The notes: generated by a model not told the origin, from the sequence alone. A DNA stretch of 64,000 bases from Bythopirellula sp. (GCA_028285205.1 JANQQA010000307.1:1-64000); one strand, 5' to 3'. Positions 19,597-29,562 are shown, numbered from the stretch's first letter. Made by a program: numbers and translations.

Positions 19597-22500
19597 GTGA
19601 TGTCTGATCGAATCGTTCGGTTATTTTTCTCGCTGACTCTTCTCATTATGGTTTGGGTTTCGCCGTTTGGAAACGCTCACGAAGCGCACGGAGCCGAAGC
19701 CACAAAACCCTCAGGGGATGGCGACACTGCCGCGGAGGAGAACGAATCGGCAAGCGATCCAGCTGCTGACGATGATGAGAAGGTCAGCGTCGATCCCAAG
19801 CAACTCTCCGCCTTAAAGTTTCGCAGTATCGGGCCGGCACTCATGTCGGGACGAATTTCCGACATTGCCCTCGATTCGCACAATCCTAACGTCTGGTATG
19901 TCGCGGCCGGTTCGGGTGGCGTTTGGAAAACCGAGAATGCGGGTACCACCTGGAAGCCGATTTTTGACGACTACGCATCGTATTCGATCGGATGCGTGAC
20001 GATCGATCCGAACAATCGACGCAACATTTGGGTCGGAACCGGAGAAAACGTGGCCGGACGACACGTCGGTATTGGCGATGGAATCTACTTTAGCAGCGAT
20101 GCAGGAAAATCGTTCAAAAACCTGGGGCTCAACGAGAGCGAGCACATCTCCAAGATTGTCGTCCATCCTGAAGACTCGGACATTGTGTACGTTGCCTGCC
20201 AGGGTCCGCTGTGGACTCCGGGGGGGGAGCGTGGGCTCTACAAGTCCACCGACCGAGGGAAGACTTGGAAAGCGATTCTGACCAAGGGAGAGTACACGGG
20301 CGTCACCGACGTGGTGCTACATCCGGACGACCCAGAAGTTGTGTTTGCTGCGACTTACGAGAAGCATCGTACCGTGGCAGCGTTTATGGCCGGCGGACCC
20401 GAGTCAGGGATTCATCGTTCTACCGACGGTGGCGAAACATGGACGGAGCTGACCAAGGGCATCCCAGCGGGCGATAAAGGGAAGATCTCGTTGGCAATCT
20501 CACCGCAAAAGACTGAGGTGGTCTACGCCGCGATTGAACTGCCTCAACGCAAGGGCGGTTTCTTCCGTAGCGAAGATGGTGGCGATAGCTTTACTAAAAT
20601 GAGCGACTACGTCGGCGGAGGAACAGGCCCGCACTATTATCAAGAAATTTGGTGCGATCCCCATCGATTCGATTCCATCTACCACGCCAACGTAATGCTG
20701 GGCCACAGCACGGACGGCGGTAAGACGTTTAAGAGTAGGTCTCGCAGCGGCAAGCATGTCGACAATCATGCGGTGGCGTTCCACCCGACCGACCCCAACA
20801 CACTGGTCGTGGGATGTGATGGAGGCCTTTACGTGTCTCATGATCAGTGCAAAACGTATCGTTTTGCCGCCAACCTACCGCTGACCCAGTTCTACAAGCT
20901 CGATGTGGACAACGACTATCCGTTCTACAACGTTGTCGGCGGCACGCAAGACAACAGTACGCAATACGGGCCGACCGCGACGAATCGGGTCCAAGGAATT
21001 ACCAACCGCGATTGGCGAGTAATCATCGGTGGAGATGGGCACGACTGTGCGATTGACCCCGAAGATCCCAATGTGATTTACGGCGAGAGCCAGCAGGGCT
21101 ATATCCGGCGCTACGACCGTCGCACAGGCGAGTCGATCGATATTCGACCTCAGCCAGCCGTCGGCGAGACGGAGTTGCGGTTCAACTGGGATTCGCCCAT
21201 AGAAATCAGCTTTCACGACCACAAGCGATTGTACTTCGGTTCCAAGAAACTGCATCGCAGCGATGACCAAGGCAATAGTTGGCAGGCCATCAGCCCCGAC
21301 TTGTCCCGCAACGAGAATCGCTTGAAGCTGCGAATTCTGGATCAGTACTGGGGCATGGATGACTCGTGGGACCACTACGCGATGAGTGAATACAACAACG
21401 TAACCTCCATCGGCGAATCTCCACTGGACGACAAACTGATCTACGTGGGAACCGACGACGGCCTGATCCAAATCACTGAGGACGGTGGCCAGAACTGGCG
21501 TAAGGTGGATCTCATCTATGGTTTGCCTGAGTTCGCGTTCGTGAATGACATCAAGGCGTGCCGCCACAACGTAGATACGGTGTACGTCTGCTGCGACAAT
21601 CACAAGTACGGAGACTATAAGCCGTATGTGCTGAAAAGTACCGACCGCGGCAAAACGTGGGAGATCATCACAACAGGCATTCCCGAAAAGCACCTCTGCT
21701 GGCGAATCATTCAAGATCATCAGCAGGAAAGTTTGTTGTTCTTGGCCACGGAGTACGGTGTGTTTGCCACGATCGACGGCGGCGACGAGTGGTTTGAGTT
21801 CTCACACGGACTACCAACCATTTCCGTTCGCGACATAGAAATCCAACGTCGAGAGAATGATGTGGTCATTGCCACGTTTGGCCGCGGGTTGTACGTGCTT
21901 GACGACTACACGCCGTTGAGAGATCTCGACCCAGCCATGTTTAAGCAGCAGGACTTCCACATGTTCGACGTCCGAGACGCAAAGCAATTCCCCAGAGCCG
22001 ACTATTTGATTGGCAAACGTGGTTTTCAGGGGAGCAGCTTCTTTAACGCCAGTAACCCGAGCTATGGGGCAACTTGGACGTACTTTCTGCGTGAGGACTT
22101 CAAATCGGCCAAGTCAAAACGGAAGAAAGCTGAAAAGGCTGCTCGAGAGGCGAAGAAAGAGATTCCCTACCCAACTGTGGAGCAACTGTCTGCGGAACGA
22201 CTCGAGACCACTCCAAAGCTCGTCTTTACCGTCCGAAACAGCGACAACGTAGTTGTTGACCGTTTGCAAGCGGACGTTGAGAAAGGACTGAAGAAACTGA
22301 CGTGGGATCTCAAGAATCAAGGCGGTCGGCAAGTTCTGCCGGGTGAGTATACCGTTTCTGTGGATCGCGTCGACGGAGGCGAGAAAGAATCGCTGATGGA
22401 ACCCAAGGCATTCCAGGTGGTGTCTGGAATCGCCCCAATGATCAATGCGGGTGATCGTCGGAAGGCGTTGTCGTACTTTGAAGAGGCACGTGAATTTCGG

Positions 22501-22917
22501 AAGAAGTATCGGCGCGCCTCGCAAGCGTTTTCGCGAGCTAACGACCTGCTCGATAAGGTCGAGCAGGCGATCAAGGGATCCGATGCAACCTTCTACGACC
22601 TACGCGGAGAACTCGTCGAGCTCAGGAAGGAATATGCCGACCTGGAGCGTCAGCTCAGAGGCACTACCGACAGCGATCGGATCGGTGAAGGTTCGACGAT
22701 GACGATCTCGCAGCGACTGAGAATTGGCACCGCCTACGATGCGGGGCTCAGTGGTCCCACGCAGACGCAGCGGGACTCATTGAAGATTGCGATCGAGATG
22801 TATGGCCAGCTACGACCCGCCCTCTCGCAATTCGTCGATGTGAAGGTCAAAGAATTTATGGAAAGGGCACGCGACGCTGGCGTCGAGGGCATCGAGGGTG
22901 AGCCGATCCCTGAGTAG
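19597..22917 (+). CDS. VPS10/sortilin-type BNR-repeat beta-propeller protein (glycosyl-hydrolase-like), secreted
   Basis: Repeated Asp-box motifs (SSDAGKSF, STDRGKTWK, STDGGETWT, SEDGGDSF, STDGGKTFK, TEDGGQNWRK) after a signal peptide; C-terminal coiled-coil region. Confidence 0.85.
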   Translation: MMSDRIVRLFFSLTLLIMVWVSPFGNAHEAHGAEATKPSGDGDTAAEENESASDPAADDDEKVSVDPKQLSALKFRSIGPALMSGRISDIALDSHNPNVWYVAAGSGGVWKTENAGTTWKPIFDDYASYSIGCVTIDPNNRRNIWVGTGENVAGRHVGIGDGIYFSSDAGKSFKNLGLNESEHISKIVVHPEDSDIVYVACQGPLWTPGGERGLYKSTDRGKTWKAILTKGEYTGVTDVVLHPDDPEVVFAATYEKHRTVAAFMAGGPESGIHRSTDGGETWTELTKGIPAGDKGKISLAISPQKTEVVYAAIELPQRKGGFFRSEDGGDSFTKMSDYVGGGTGPHYYQEIWCDPHRFDSIYHANVMLGHSTDGGKTFKSRSRSGKHVDNHAVAFHPTDPNTLVVGCDGGLYVSHDQCKTYRFAANLPLTQFYKLDVDNDYPFYNVVGGTQDNSTQYGPTATNRVQGITNRDWRVIIGGDGHDCAIDPEDPNVIYGESQQGYIRRYDRRTGESIDIRPQPAVGETELRFNWDSPIEISFHDHKRLYFGSKKLHRSDDQGNSWQAISPDLSRNENRLKLRILDQYWGMDDSWDHYAMSEYNNVTSIGESPLDDKLIYVGTDDGLIQITEDGGQNWRKVDLIYGLPEFAFVNDIKACRHNVDTVYVCCDNHKYGDYKPYVLKSTDRGKTWEIITTGIPEKHLCWRIIQDHQQESLLFLATEYGVFATIDGGDEWFEFSHGLPTISVRDIEIQRRENDVVIATFGRGLYVLDDYTPLRDLDPAMFKQQDFHMFDVRDAKQFPRADYLIGKRGFQGSSFFNASNPSYGATWTYFLREDFKSAKSKRKKAEKAAREAKKEIPYPTVEQLSAERLETTPKLVFTVRNSDNVVVDRLQADVEKGLKKLTWDLKNQGGRQVLPGEYTVSVDRVDGGEKESLMEPKAFQVVSGIAPMINAGDRRKALSYFEEAREFRKKYRRASQAFSRANDLLDKVEQAIKGSDATFYDLRGELVELRKEYADLERQLRGTTDSDRIGEGSTMTISQRLRIGTAYDAGLSGPTQTQRDSLKIAIEMYGQLRPALSQFVDVKVKEFMERARDAGVEGIEGEPIPE

Positions 22918-23032
22918 GACTGTCGGCGAGCCAGTGTAAAAAAACTATGTGCGGTACGGCCCCCCGGAAGAATCTAAGTAGAGAGCGCAACCGACCAGCT
23001 TCAGATGATCAGCCGGGTGATGATGGTTCGCA

Positions 23033-23572
23033 ATGATAGACTTAAATATCAAGCTTTGGAGTCGCAGGTCTCATCGCTGGATTTCGATTCTGATCGCCGT
23101 GCCACTGATGGTGATTCTGTGCACGGGGATTCTACTGTTGCTCAAGAAGCAAGTGCCTTGGGTGCAGCCACCCACGCAGACTGGCAGTGGAGAGTCACCC
23201 ACCCTTTCGTTTCAACAGATCTTGCAAAGTGCGAGCGCGGTGACCGAAGCCGAGATTCGTGATTGGAAGGACATCGACCGATTGGACGTCCGACCCTCCA
23301 AAGGCATTGTCAAAGTTCGCAGCAAGAATCGCTGGGAGATCCAGCTCGACTCGGCCACAGGCGCGGTGCTTCAAGTAGCGCCGCGACGGTCCGACCTTAT
23401 TGAGTCGATCCACGATGGTTCGTGGTTTCATGAGCACGCCAAACTGTTCGTCTTTCTGCCAACGGCGCTGCTATTCCTGCTGCTATGGTTAACGGGCATC
23501 TACCTGTTCTGGCTTCCCTACAGAGTCAGAAGTGAACGCCGAAAACGCGTGAAACATGCCGAGAGTGTGTGA
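23033..23572 (+). CDS. PepSY-associated TM helix protein
   Basis: WSRRSHRWISILIAVPLMVILCTGILLLLKKQ ... LIESIHDGSWFHEHAKLFVFLPTALLFLLLWLTGIYLFWLPY. Confidence 0.75.
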   Translation: MIDLNIKLWSRRSHRWISILIAVPLMVILCTGILLLLKKQVPWVQPPTQTGSGESPTLSFQQILQSASAVTEAEIRDWKDIDRLDVRPSKGIVKVRSKNRWEIQLDSATGAVLQVAPRRSDLIESIHDGSWFHEHAKLFVFLPTALLFLLLWLTGIYLFWLPYRVRSERRKRVKHAESV

Positions 23573-23635
23573 CATCTGTGGCCATCTCGACAGCCATTGG
23601 TCGATCGCTTCACCAAAGCGGCGTCGCCGCAGTGA

Positions 23636-23706
23636 TTCCGACGCAAGAGCTCCGTGGGCGTCACAGTGATGGTAACAATACGCTGCTTAACCCAGCACCA
23701 AGTCAG
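23636..23706 (+). repeat. Copy B of the imperfect ~72-bp dispersed repeat
   Basis: ttccgacgcaagagctccgtgggcgtcacagtgatggtaacaatacgctgcttaacccagcaccaagtcag; same orientation as copy A at 18755-18826. Confidence 0.65.
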
Positions 23707-24152
23707 CCAACCGTCACCGTCCCGTCTTCCGCGATCTCAATGGAGTCTCCGGTTTTGACGGTCTCAAGGAACTCATCACCAAGTAGGTCAATCGTGATGA
23801 CGCGACGATCGTTCCAGATATCATCCATCAGTAGCCCCGCGAGCGAGACAGAATCGACGTGCTGCGAGAATAGCATTGCCTTGGGTCCCAGTCCTAAAGA
23901 TCCCACCCCCATCAGCGCGGCACCGCCCAAAGAGGACCCCACGGTCGTGGTAAAACAGAGGATCGCTCCTGCAAGATCCTTCTTGTAGAACTCTTTGTTG
24001 TTCGGGTCTGTGCAGGGAGCAGTGGTGGAATTCCCACCAAAGAGGTTTTCGAGGTAAGAACCCGTGGTGTTGAGCGGCTGCGTGGAAGCAAGCGCTTTTC
24101 CTTGCAGGTTGCCGGCAAGTAGTGGTCGGCCCTGGAATGTCTTTTTGGCCAT
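23703..24152 (-). CDS. Aconitase X small subunit / swivel domain (DUF126-like)
   Basis: FQGRPLLAGNLQGKALASTQPLN ... LAGAILCFTTTVGSSLGGAALM ... GDEFLETVKTGDSIEIAEDGTVTV matches the AcnX swivel-domain pattern (G.a.G.al.s..pl, GSS.G, l.tGd.v.i...gtV.v). No signal peptide visible. Confidence 0.75.
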   Translation of the reverse strand: MAKKTFQGRPLLAGNLQGKALASTQPLNTTGSYLENLFGGNSTTAPCTDPNNKEFYKKDLAGAILCFTTTVGSSLGGAALMGVGSLGLGPKAMLFSQHVDSVSLAGLLMDDIWNDRRVITIDLLGDEFLETVKTGDSIEIAEDGTVTVG

Positions 24153-24231
24153 TATTGATAGTCTCCGTTAATATGGAATTGGTTGCTTCTGGAGCACCTC
24201 TCATTGATACGTGATAAGATCGAAGTTCGCG

Positions 24232-25788
24232 CTAGGCCTGCCCGGGAATCTTGCCCGTGCAAACAACCTCGATCAGGGCATCGTCAGTAAGATAACGGCA
24301 CATCGGATAGTAGTTCCGCGTCTTGGGCGAGTTCGTAACAGCGTAGGTTCTCTCTGCGAAACCCTTCATGCCGGCGTAACTCACAGAGCACATATTAGTA
24401 AATCTCATGTTGGCTTCAGTCATCTTGCCAACCAGGACTGGGTGTTCTTTGACCAAGCGATCCCGGACGACGTTGGAGCAGAACATCTTCGTGGGGATAG
24501 CAGCCGTTTTCAGCCCTCGTTTTTCAATTGCTTCTGTGACCTTCGTTCCCCACCAGAGCAGTTCCTGATACGTGTTATGCGGACAACCCAACATGAAGAC
24601 CGTTGGATCTTCGGGCCGATCTTCCCAGTCTTTGGGGAATGTACTTAGAACGCGCGCCTGTTCGGCGTCGTCGTACACATAGGTCTGGTAGCCCTGTTTG
24701 AGTAACTTGCTTCCCTTCTGCTTCGCATCGGGAGTCAGATTCTCAATGTGGTAGAGGCCAACAGCGCCGCTGGCAGCCGTGGCACTACCCATTTTCTTCA
24801 GCAGGTGCATGTTGTCGTTGCTGACTTCGGTACCAACGTACTGATCAAGCCCCGTGATGTAGGGCACGCCATCAACAACCTTTAGCCCAATCGCGGTACC
24901 GAGAACGCCCAAGTCTGGTTCCTTGGTCGTCTTCACCTCGACTAACCAGTTGGCCATTCGACCCTCGTCCGTCATCAGTCCGAACAATGGCGCCTTGCCA
25001 AGGAGACCACAAAGCAGCTCCATACCTCCCGCATTGCGATTGGTTCGGAGACCGAGCGCAGAGTTTCCGTAGTTGATTGCAGAAGACTCAGCCCAAGCCA
25101 CATAGGTACCCGGCGGGGGTGCGTTACCTACTTCGTCGACGTAACAAGCACAGCTGCGGTAATTCAGGTCGGGAGCTCCGAGCTGCGCATGCACCCAGTC
25201 GAGGTCACGCTGCAGACGGTAACCTTCGTAGATCAGCTGCATATCCGTCGCGTTGTTGTTTACGTTATACAGATCATAGCAGCGTGGATTTACAGTGTAG
25301 GGGGCATAGGTCTTCAACCCTGCGTCAGCACATTCCTGGAATAGCTTGATCATCGGCTCCATGTAGTCGGTTCCGGTGTAGAGCGAGCAATGCGGCGCGC
25401 CGCCAAGGTCGACGAGTCTCGCGGCTCCAAAGGCGTTGCCATGGGCGACGACGATTTTCATAACTTTGGCCAGCTCAGGCCCCTGTTTGCCATCCAGGGT
25501 ATCTTGCTCTTCATTGGTCAACGGCATGTGATAGGGCGCTCTTGGATCGGAGTTGCTCGTTCGATCTTTAAAGCCCGGCTGAATCTGCCCGTCTGCGCTA
25601 GTGACACTGCCGTCCGAATGTTGAAGTTTCCCCACGTACTCCGGCAGCTTCGCACTCGATGGCGAGCTACTGAATGTTCCAGGCTTTGGGGTAGTGGCCT
25701 GAGCTGCTGCCTGTTTGATCGATTGATCCAGGGCAACGGCTGCGCCGGTCAGCACCGGCAGCGTCTTCACAAAAGATCTGCGATCCAT
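24232..25788 (-). CDS. Aconitase X catalytic (large) subunit with N-terminal RR-type export signal
   Basis: LTNEEQDTLDGKQGPELAKVMKIVVAHGNAFGAARLVDL, YRSCACYVDEVGNAPPPGTYVAWAESSAINYGNSALGLRTNRNAGG, FMLGCPHNTYQELL, NMCSVSYAGM...AVTNSPKTRNYYP are AcnX (DUF521) hallmarks; N-terminus MDRRSFVKTLPVLTGAAVALDQSIKQAAAQA. Confidence 0.85.
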   Translation of the reverse strand: MDRRSFVKTLPVLTGAAVALDQSIKQAAAQATTPKPGTFSSSPSSAKLPEYVGKLQHSDGSVTSADGQIQPGFKDRTSNSDPRAPYHMPLTNEEQDTLDGKQGPELAKVMKIVVAHGNAFGAARLVDLGGAPHCSLYTGTDYMEPMIKLFQECADAGLKTYAPYTVNPRCYDLYNVNNNATDMQLIYEGYRLQRDLDWVHAQLGAPDLNYRSCACYVDEVGNAPPPGTYVAWAESSAINYGNSALGLRTNRNAGGMELLCGLLGKAPLFGLMTDEGRMANWLVEVKTTKEPDLGVLGTAIGLKVVDGVPYITGLDQYVGTEVSNDNMHLLKKMGSATAASGAVGLYHIENLTPDAKQKGSKLLKQGYQTYVYDDAEQARVLSTFPKDWEDRPEDPTVFMLGCPHNTYQELLWWGTKVTEAIEKRGLKTAAIPTKMFCSNVVRDRLVKEHPVLVGKMTEANMRFTNMCSVSYAGMKGFAERTYAVTNSPKTRNYYPMCRYLTDDALIEVVCTGKIPGQA

Positions 25789-25910
25789 AGTGAGCTCCTA
25801 AAGATGAGTTGCGGACGAGCGTGAAGCCTATGGCACACGAACGTTGAGAATTGTAGGATGTGGCTGGGCTCATCTGCTGTCTAGTCACTTTCGGCAAAAA
25901 AGAACGATAC

Positions 25911-26852
25911 ATGAGATCGAAAACCTACCAGGACTTCGATGAGTTTGCGATTTCTGTGCACGATGTGGATTGCAGAATGATGCTTCGCAATCCAACGGTT
26001 CGCAACTGGAGTATTGCGGCTGTTAATCTCGACTCGATTGACATTCAAGTGGGCCAGCTCAGTAGCGGGAATATCGCGCAAGGTCAATTGCGTAACGATG
26101 GCCTCATGCTCTACGTGCCACTAACTGGCGGAGTGGAATACGTCGCGAATGGCCAGCTCGTGGAACAAGACGTCTGCGTGCTCATGGATCCAGGATGCGA
26201 GTTTTGCATAAGCACAAAAGCGGCCCACGATTGGGGAGCTATTTTTATTCCGACAGAGTACCTATCGGCAACAGGCCAACAGACCAATTGTGTTTCGCAA
26301 CCGCATAGTCCACTGTGCCGGGTCACGCAACCAAATGGAATACTCGCGAGCCAGTTAAGATCACATCTTCACCAGCTCTTTCGGACGGCCACCGTTACGC
26401 CCGAATTCGAATCCACGCTAGCCGCCAAGCAGGCAGCGCGAGAGTTCTTCGATTCCGTCGTCGGAATGATGGATGGGCCAGCGCGGCCAGCTTCCATGCA
26501 ATTGGGACGACCGAAACTTTCTCGCGAGGTTGTCATCAAACGCTCGCGGGAGTTTCTTGAACAGCGGCTGCCGACCGCAGTTCGCACCAGGGATTTAGCC
26601 GCAGCAGCAGAAGTTTCAGAGCGCACGCTACGCTCAGTATTCAACGAATACTATGGCATCGGGCCAGTTCAGTATTTGCAGCTAAGACATCTGCACCTAG
26701 TGCGTCGAGCGCTCAAGGCGGCCTGCCCCGAGGAAACAAAAGTCAGCCAGATCCTAGTGGAGCACGGAGAGTGGGCCTTTAGTCGTTTTGCTACTCGCTA
26801 CAAACGACTCTTTGGTGAACTGCCGTCCGACACCTTGCGTAGCCGTAGCTAG
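25911..26852 (+). CDS. AraC-family transcriptional regulator
   Basis: C-terminal double HTH: RTRDLAAAAEVSERTLRSVFNEYYGIGPVQYLQLRHLHLVRRALKAA...VSQILVEHGEWAFSRFATRYKRLFGELPSDTLR. Confidence 0.9.
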   Translation: MRSKTYQDFDEFAISVHDVDCRMMLRNPTVRNWSIAAVNLDSIDIQVGQLSSGNIAQGQLRNDGLMLYVPLTGGVEYVANGQLVEQDVCVLMDPGCEFCISTKAAHDWGAIFIPTEYLSATGQQTNCVSQPHSPLCRVTQPNGILASQLRSHLHQLFRTATVTPEFESTLAAKQAAREFFDSVVGMMDGPARPASMQLGRPKLSREVVIKRSREFLEQRLPTAVRTRDLAAAAEVSERTLRSVFNEYYGIGPVQYLQLRHLHLVRRALKAACPEETKVSQILVEHGEWAFSRFATRYKRLFGELPSDTLRSRS

Positions 26853-27181
26853 CAACCTCCACACGGATGTTGGCTCAGCGGCCTTCACCACCACGCTCAG
26901 GTGCCTGATCTTCGACAAAGGCCCATATTTTTACCGAAATTGCATATCATTGCTCCTACAACCGTTGCAAACCGTCGCTCTTGTTTTCGCCCAGATTAGA
27001 AACACGGTGCAGTGTTGAAGTGGGCGGCGAAGTCGTCCGATTCAGCTTGTTAGCCATAAGTGGTTGATCCCGCTCGGCTAACACCTACGGTTCGTTTTTT
27101 CGACCTCAGACTCAGAGCGTCTCTGTAGGTCTTCAGAAGCCTCCTACCCGGCAGATATCGCACCCCTCCAAGGAAGGAACG

Positions 27182-28534
27182 ATGCGAGGTTTTCTTACGT
27201 TCGCCGGTATTCTTGCAGCCGCGATTGGCTGCATTGCTTGCCATGCCACGCTTGCGCCGGCGCAAGTGAATACGACCACGCAGACGAGCCCTCTATTCGA
27301 CGAGCGTGCCGGTCTTACAACCGACCTCCAAGACCCTGTAGTGGAGTTGAAGAGGATACGGCAGCGACGCGAGGTTGCCAGACAAACTGGTGATGCTCTG
27401 TTTCTAACCTCGCCGTTTACGCCGCTACGAGAGGCGACGATTGCAGCGGAAAAGCGATTATACGAAAGAACGAACTTCAAGTTTGGTGCTTCCGGCAACC
27501 ACCTGTTGCAAGGCATTACTAATGAGCTTCCCGGAGCGGACAACTACGGGATGTCGTCGTTCTTGATCTACACAGGCACCTGGGATGGCTTCAAGAAGGG
27601 CGAACCTTGCCAGGGGGAGATCACCTTCAGTTTGGAGGGACGTTGGAATTATGGACCACCAGATCCTGTCACTCTAGGCGCGCTGGGGCTGCGAACTACT
27701 CTATTTACTGCCAATCCCTTCACGACGTACACACCGACGTTCTTGGTAAGAAACCTCTTCTGGCGACAAGGCAGCGAAGAGGCGGGTTGGAGGTATCGAA
27801 TTGGTCGCGTCACGCCCGATCAATTCTTGGCGTCCTCTCGCCATATCACTCCGCTTGATACATTTCTACCGATTGGAACAGGTGCTTTTGTCATTGCGCT
27901 CCCTGATTCTGGCTTGGGATGGATCGGCGGCCTCTATTTGACAGAGAACATCAATATTGCTGGAGTCGTTCACGACGCGAATGCAGATCGAACAGAGTTC
28001 GGTAAGCTTGATGAAGGCGATCTATTTAAAGCGGTGGAACTGCAGGTAAAGTTCTTTCCACTCACTGAGAAAGCAGGATACTCCAAGGTCACGTTCTGGC
28101 ATACGGACGGCACCCGCGATGGCCAACCCCTCAACGGCAGTACTGGACCTGAGGGATGGGGCGTATATATCAAGCTTGAGCAGGAACTTTCCAGCGATGG
28201 CAGACTCGTTGGTGTCGGCCGCTGGGGCAGAAGTGACAAACGGTCAGCGGTATACGAGAAATTGGCTGGTGCACACCTAATCTATTTCGACCCATTCCAC
28301 TCTGGCAGATATGAACGAATGGGGTTCGAGTCTGACGTCGTGGGAGTGGGATACGACTGGGGCGAGGCCACTGGCGCGCTTCGCGACGAGTCGGACGTTG
28401 AGGTCTTCTATCGGTTCCCGCTATTCCCAGAAATGGATGCCACAGTCGCTTACCAGGCAATCTTCAATCCTGGCAACAATCCCAGCAACGGTTTTGGTTC
28501 AGCAATCAGCCTCCGCTTACGGTCAACCTGGTAG
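27182..28534 (+). CDS. Carbohydrate porin, OprB-like outer-membrane beta-barrel
   Basis: Signal peptide; FLIYTGTWDG, NINIAGVVHDANAD, KVTFWHTDGTRDG, AVYEKLAGAHLIYFDP, DVEVFYRFPLFPEMDATVAYQAIFNPGNNP...ISLRLRSTW resemble OprB-family barrels with a terminal aromatic residue. Confidence 0.7.
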   Translation: MRGFLTFAGILAAAIGCIACHATLAPAQVNTTTQTSPLFDERAGLTTDLQDPVVELKRIRQRREVARQTGDALFLTSPFTPLREATIAAEKRLYERTNFKFGASGNHLLQGITNELPGADNYGMSSFLIYTGTWDGFKKGEPCQGEITFSLEGRWNYGPPDPVTLGALGLRTTLFTANPFTTYTPTFLVRNLFWRQGSEEAGWRYRIGRVTPDQFLASSRHITPLDTFLPIGTGAFVIALPDSGLGWIGGLYLTENINIAGVVHDANADRTEFGKLDEGDLFKAVELQVKFFPLTEKAGYSKVTFWHTDGTRDGQPLNGSTGPEGWGVYIKLEQELSSDGRLVGVGRWGRSDKRSAVYEKLAGAHLIYFDPFHSGRYERMGFESDVVGVGYDWGEATGALRDESDVEVFYRFPLFPEMDATVAYQAIFNPGNNPSNGFGSAISLRLRSTW

Positions 28535-28857
28535 TGAATCGGGCAACTTCTGGTTTGTTAATTGACTTTGCAGGGGATTTTGCCGGCACGGCCACCGAAC
28601 TTGCAGCAGTTTCAATAGCGAGTGTGGCTAGAATACCTCGGAAGCTGGTCACGTGCAGCATAGCCGTTTCTTTGCTCCGCTAAACCGCTCATCGGTGTTG
28701 CTCTCTACGGCTCGTCTTTTGGTTTCATTTTGCAAACGGTCGACTAGGCAACCATAAACAGGCTTCGGCACGAGAGCCGAACCGCGTCCGCCGCGGAGTT
28801 GACGCGGTAAGACCTGGCACAACCGCTGAATGCGATACACATAGGCCCAAAATACCA

Positions 28858-28892
28858 AACGCCCGGCGGCCGATGTCTCGGCGCCGGGCGTT
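28858..28892 (-). terminator. Probable intrinsic terminator downstream of tRNA-Asn
   Basis: Perfect 11-bp inverted repeat aacgcccggcg-gccgatgtctcgg-cgccgggcgtt; on the minus strand it is followed by TTGGTATTTTGGG (weak T tract). Confidence 0.6.
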
Positions 28893-28930
28893 AACTGGTG
28901 TGCTGGTCGGTTTCGTAGAAACCAGAAAAG

Positions 28931-29003
28931 CTCCTCCGGTAGGACTCGAACCTACGACCCAGCGGTTAACAGCCGCTTGCTCTACCAACTGAGCTACAGA
29001 GGA
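28931..29003 (-). tRNA. tRNA-Asn (GTT)
   Basis: Reverse complement folds as a 73-nt cloverleaf: TCCTCTG acceptor, GCTC/GAGC D stem, AGCGG CTGTTAA CCGCT anticodon arm, GTAGG TTCGAGT CCTAC T arm, CGGAGGA-G. Confidence 0.97.
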
Positions 29004-29136
29004 ATAGAAGATCGCCAGCAACCTGGCGAAAGCATATTTTATCGTCCAGAATAGCCTGCTTCAAGAGCCCGATTCTTGCGACCGCTCCGCCAAAACTGGT
29101 CGAGAGGCCGGATAATCGTCTCATCTGGATCGGCCC

Positions 29137-29562
29137 TCACTCGTCGTCGAGGATCTTCTCCATCGTCACACAACAACCGCATTCACTGTGTTGGACGGAG
29201 GTCATGTAGTAGCGGATCAGTTCCAAACCTCGACCCCCGGGCCGCTCGAGATTTTCGGGGGAGGTGCAATCAGGCACTTCTTCGGGGTTGTAGCCGTCGC
29301 CTTCGTCGCACACTTCGACCCAAAACCGCTTAGGACTCAGTTCGCATTTGACGCTCACGGACTTGTTTGAATCTTCCTTGTTTCCATGGCGAATCGCGTT
29401 GCTGATAGACTCCTCCAGAGCCATGTGGATGCCGAAGAGAATCTCCTTCTTCCACTTGAGTTCCTGCAAACGATCCAGCAGTGTTTGCACGAAATCGTGA
29501 TAAGCGCTCAACGAGCTCGGCAGCATGCACGAGAGCTTTTCAGGAAATTCGTTCGATGACAT
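29137..29562 (-). CDS. HATPase_c / RsbW-like anti-sigma regulatory serine kinase
   Basis: ALEESISNAIRHGN (N box), VCDEGDGYNP (G1), PGGRGLELIRYYM (G2). Confidence 0.9.
   Translation of the reverse strand: MSSNEFPEKLSCMLPSSLSAYHDFVQTLLDRLQELKWKKEILFGIHMALEESISNAIRHGNKEDSNKSVSVKCELSPKRFWVEVCDEGDGYNPEEVPDCTSPENLERPGGRGLELIRYYMTSVQHSECGCCVTMEKILDDE

Noticed and set aside
20875-21720. Minus-strand ORF of 281 aa
   Set aside because: Lies antisense within the BNR-repeat VPS10-type gene; no recognisable family and composition typical of mirror ORFs in GC-rich coding DNA.
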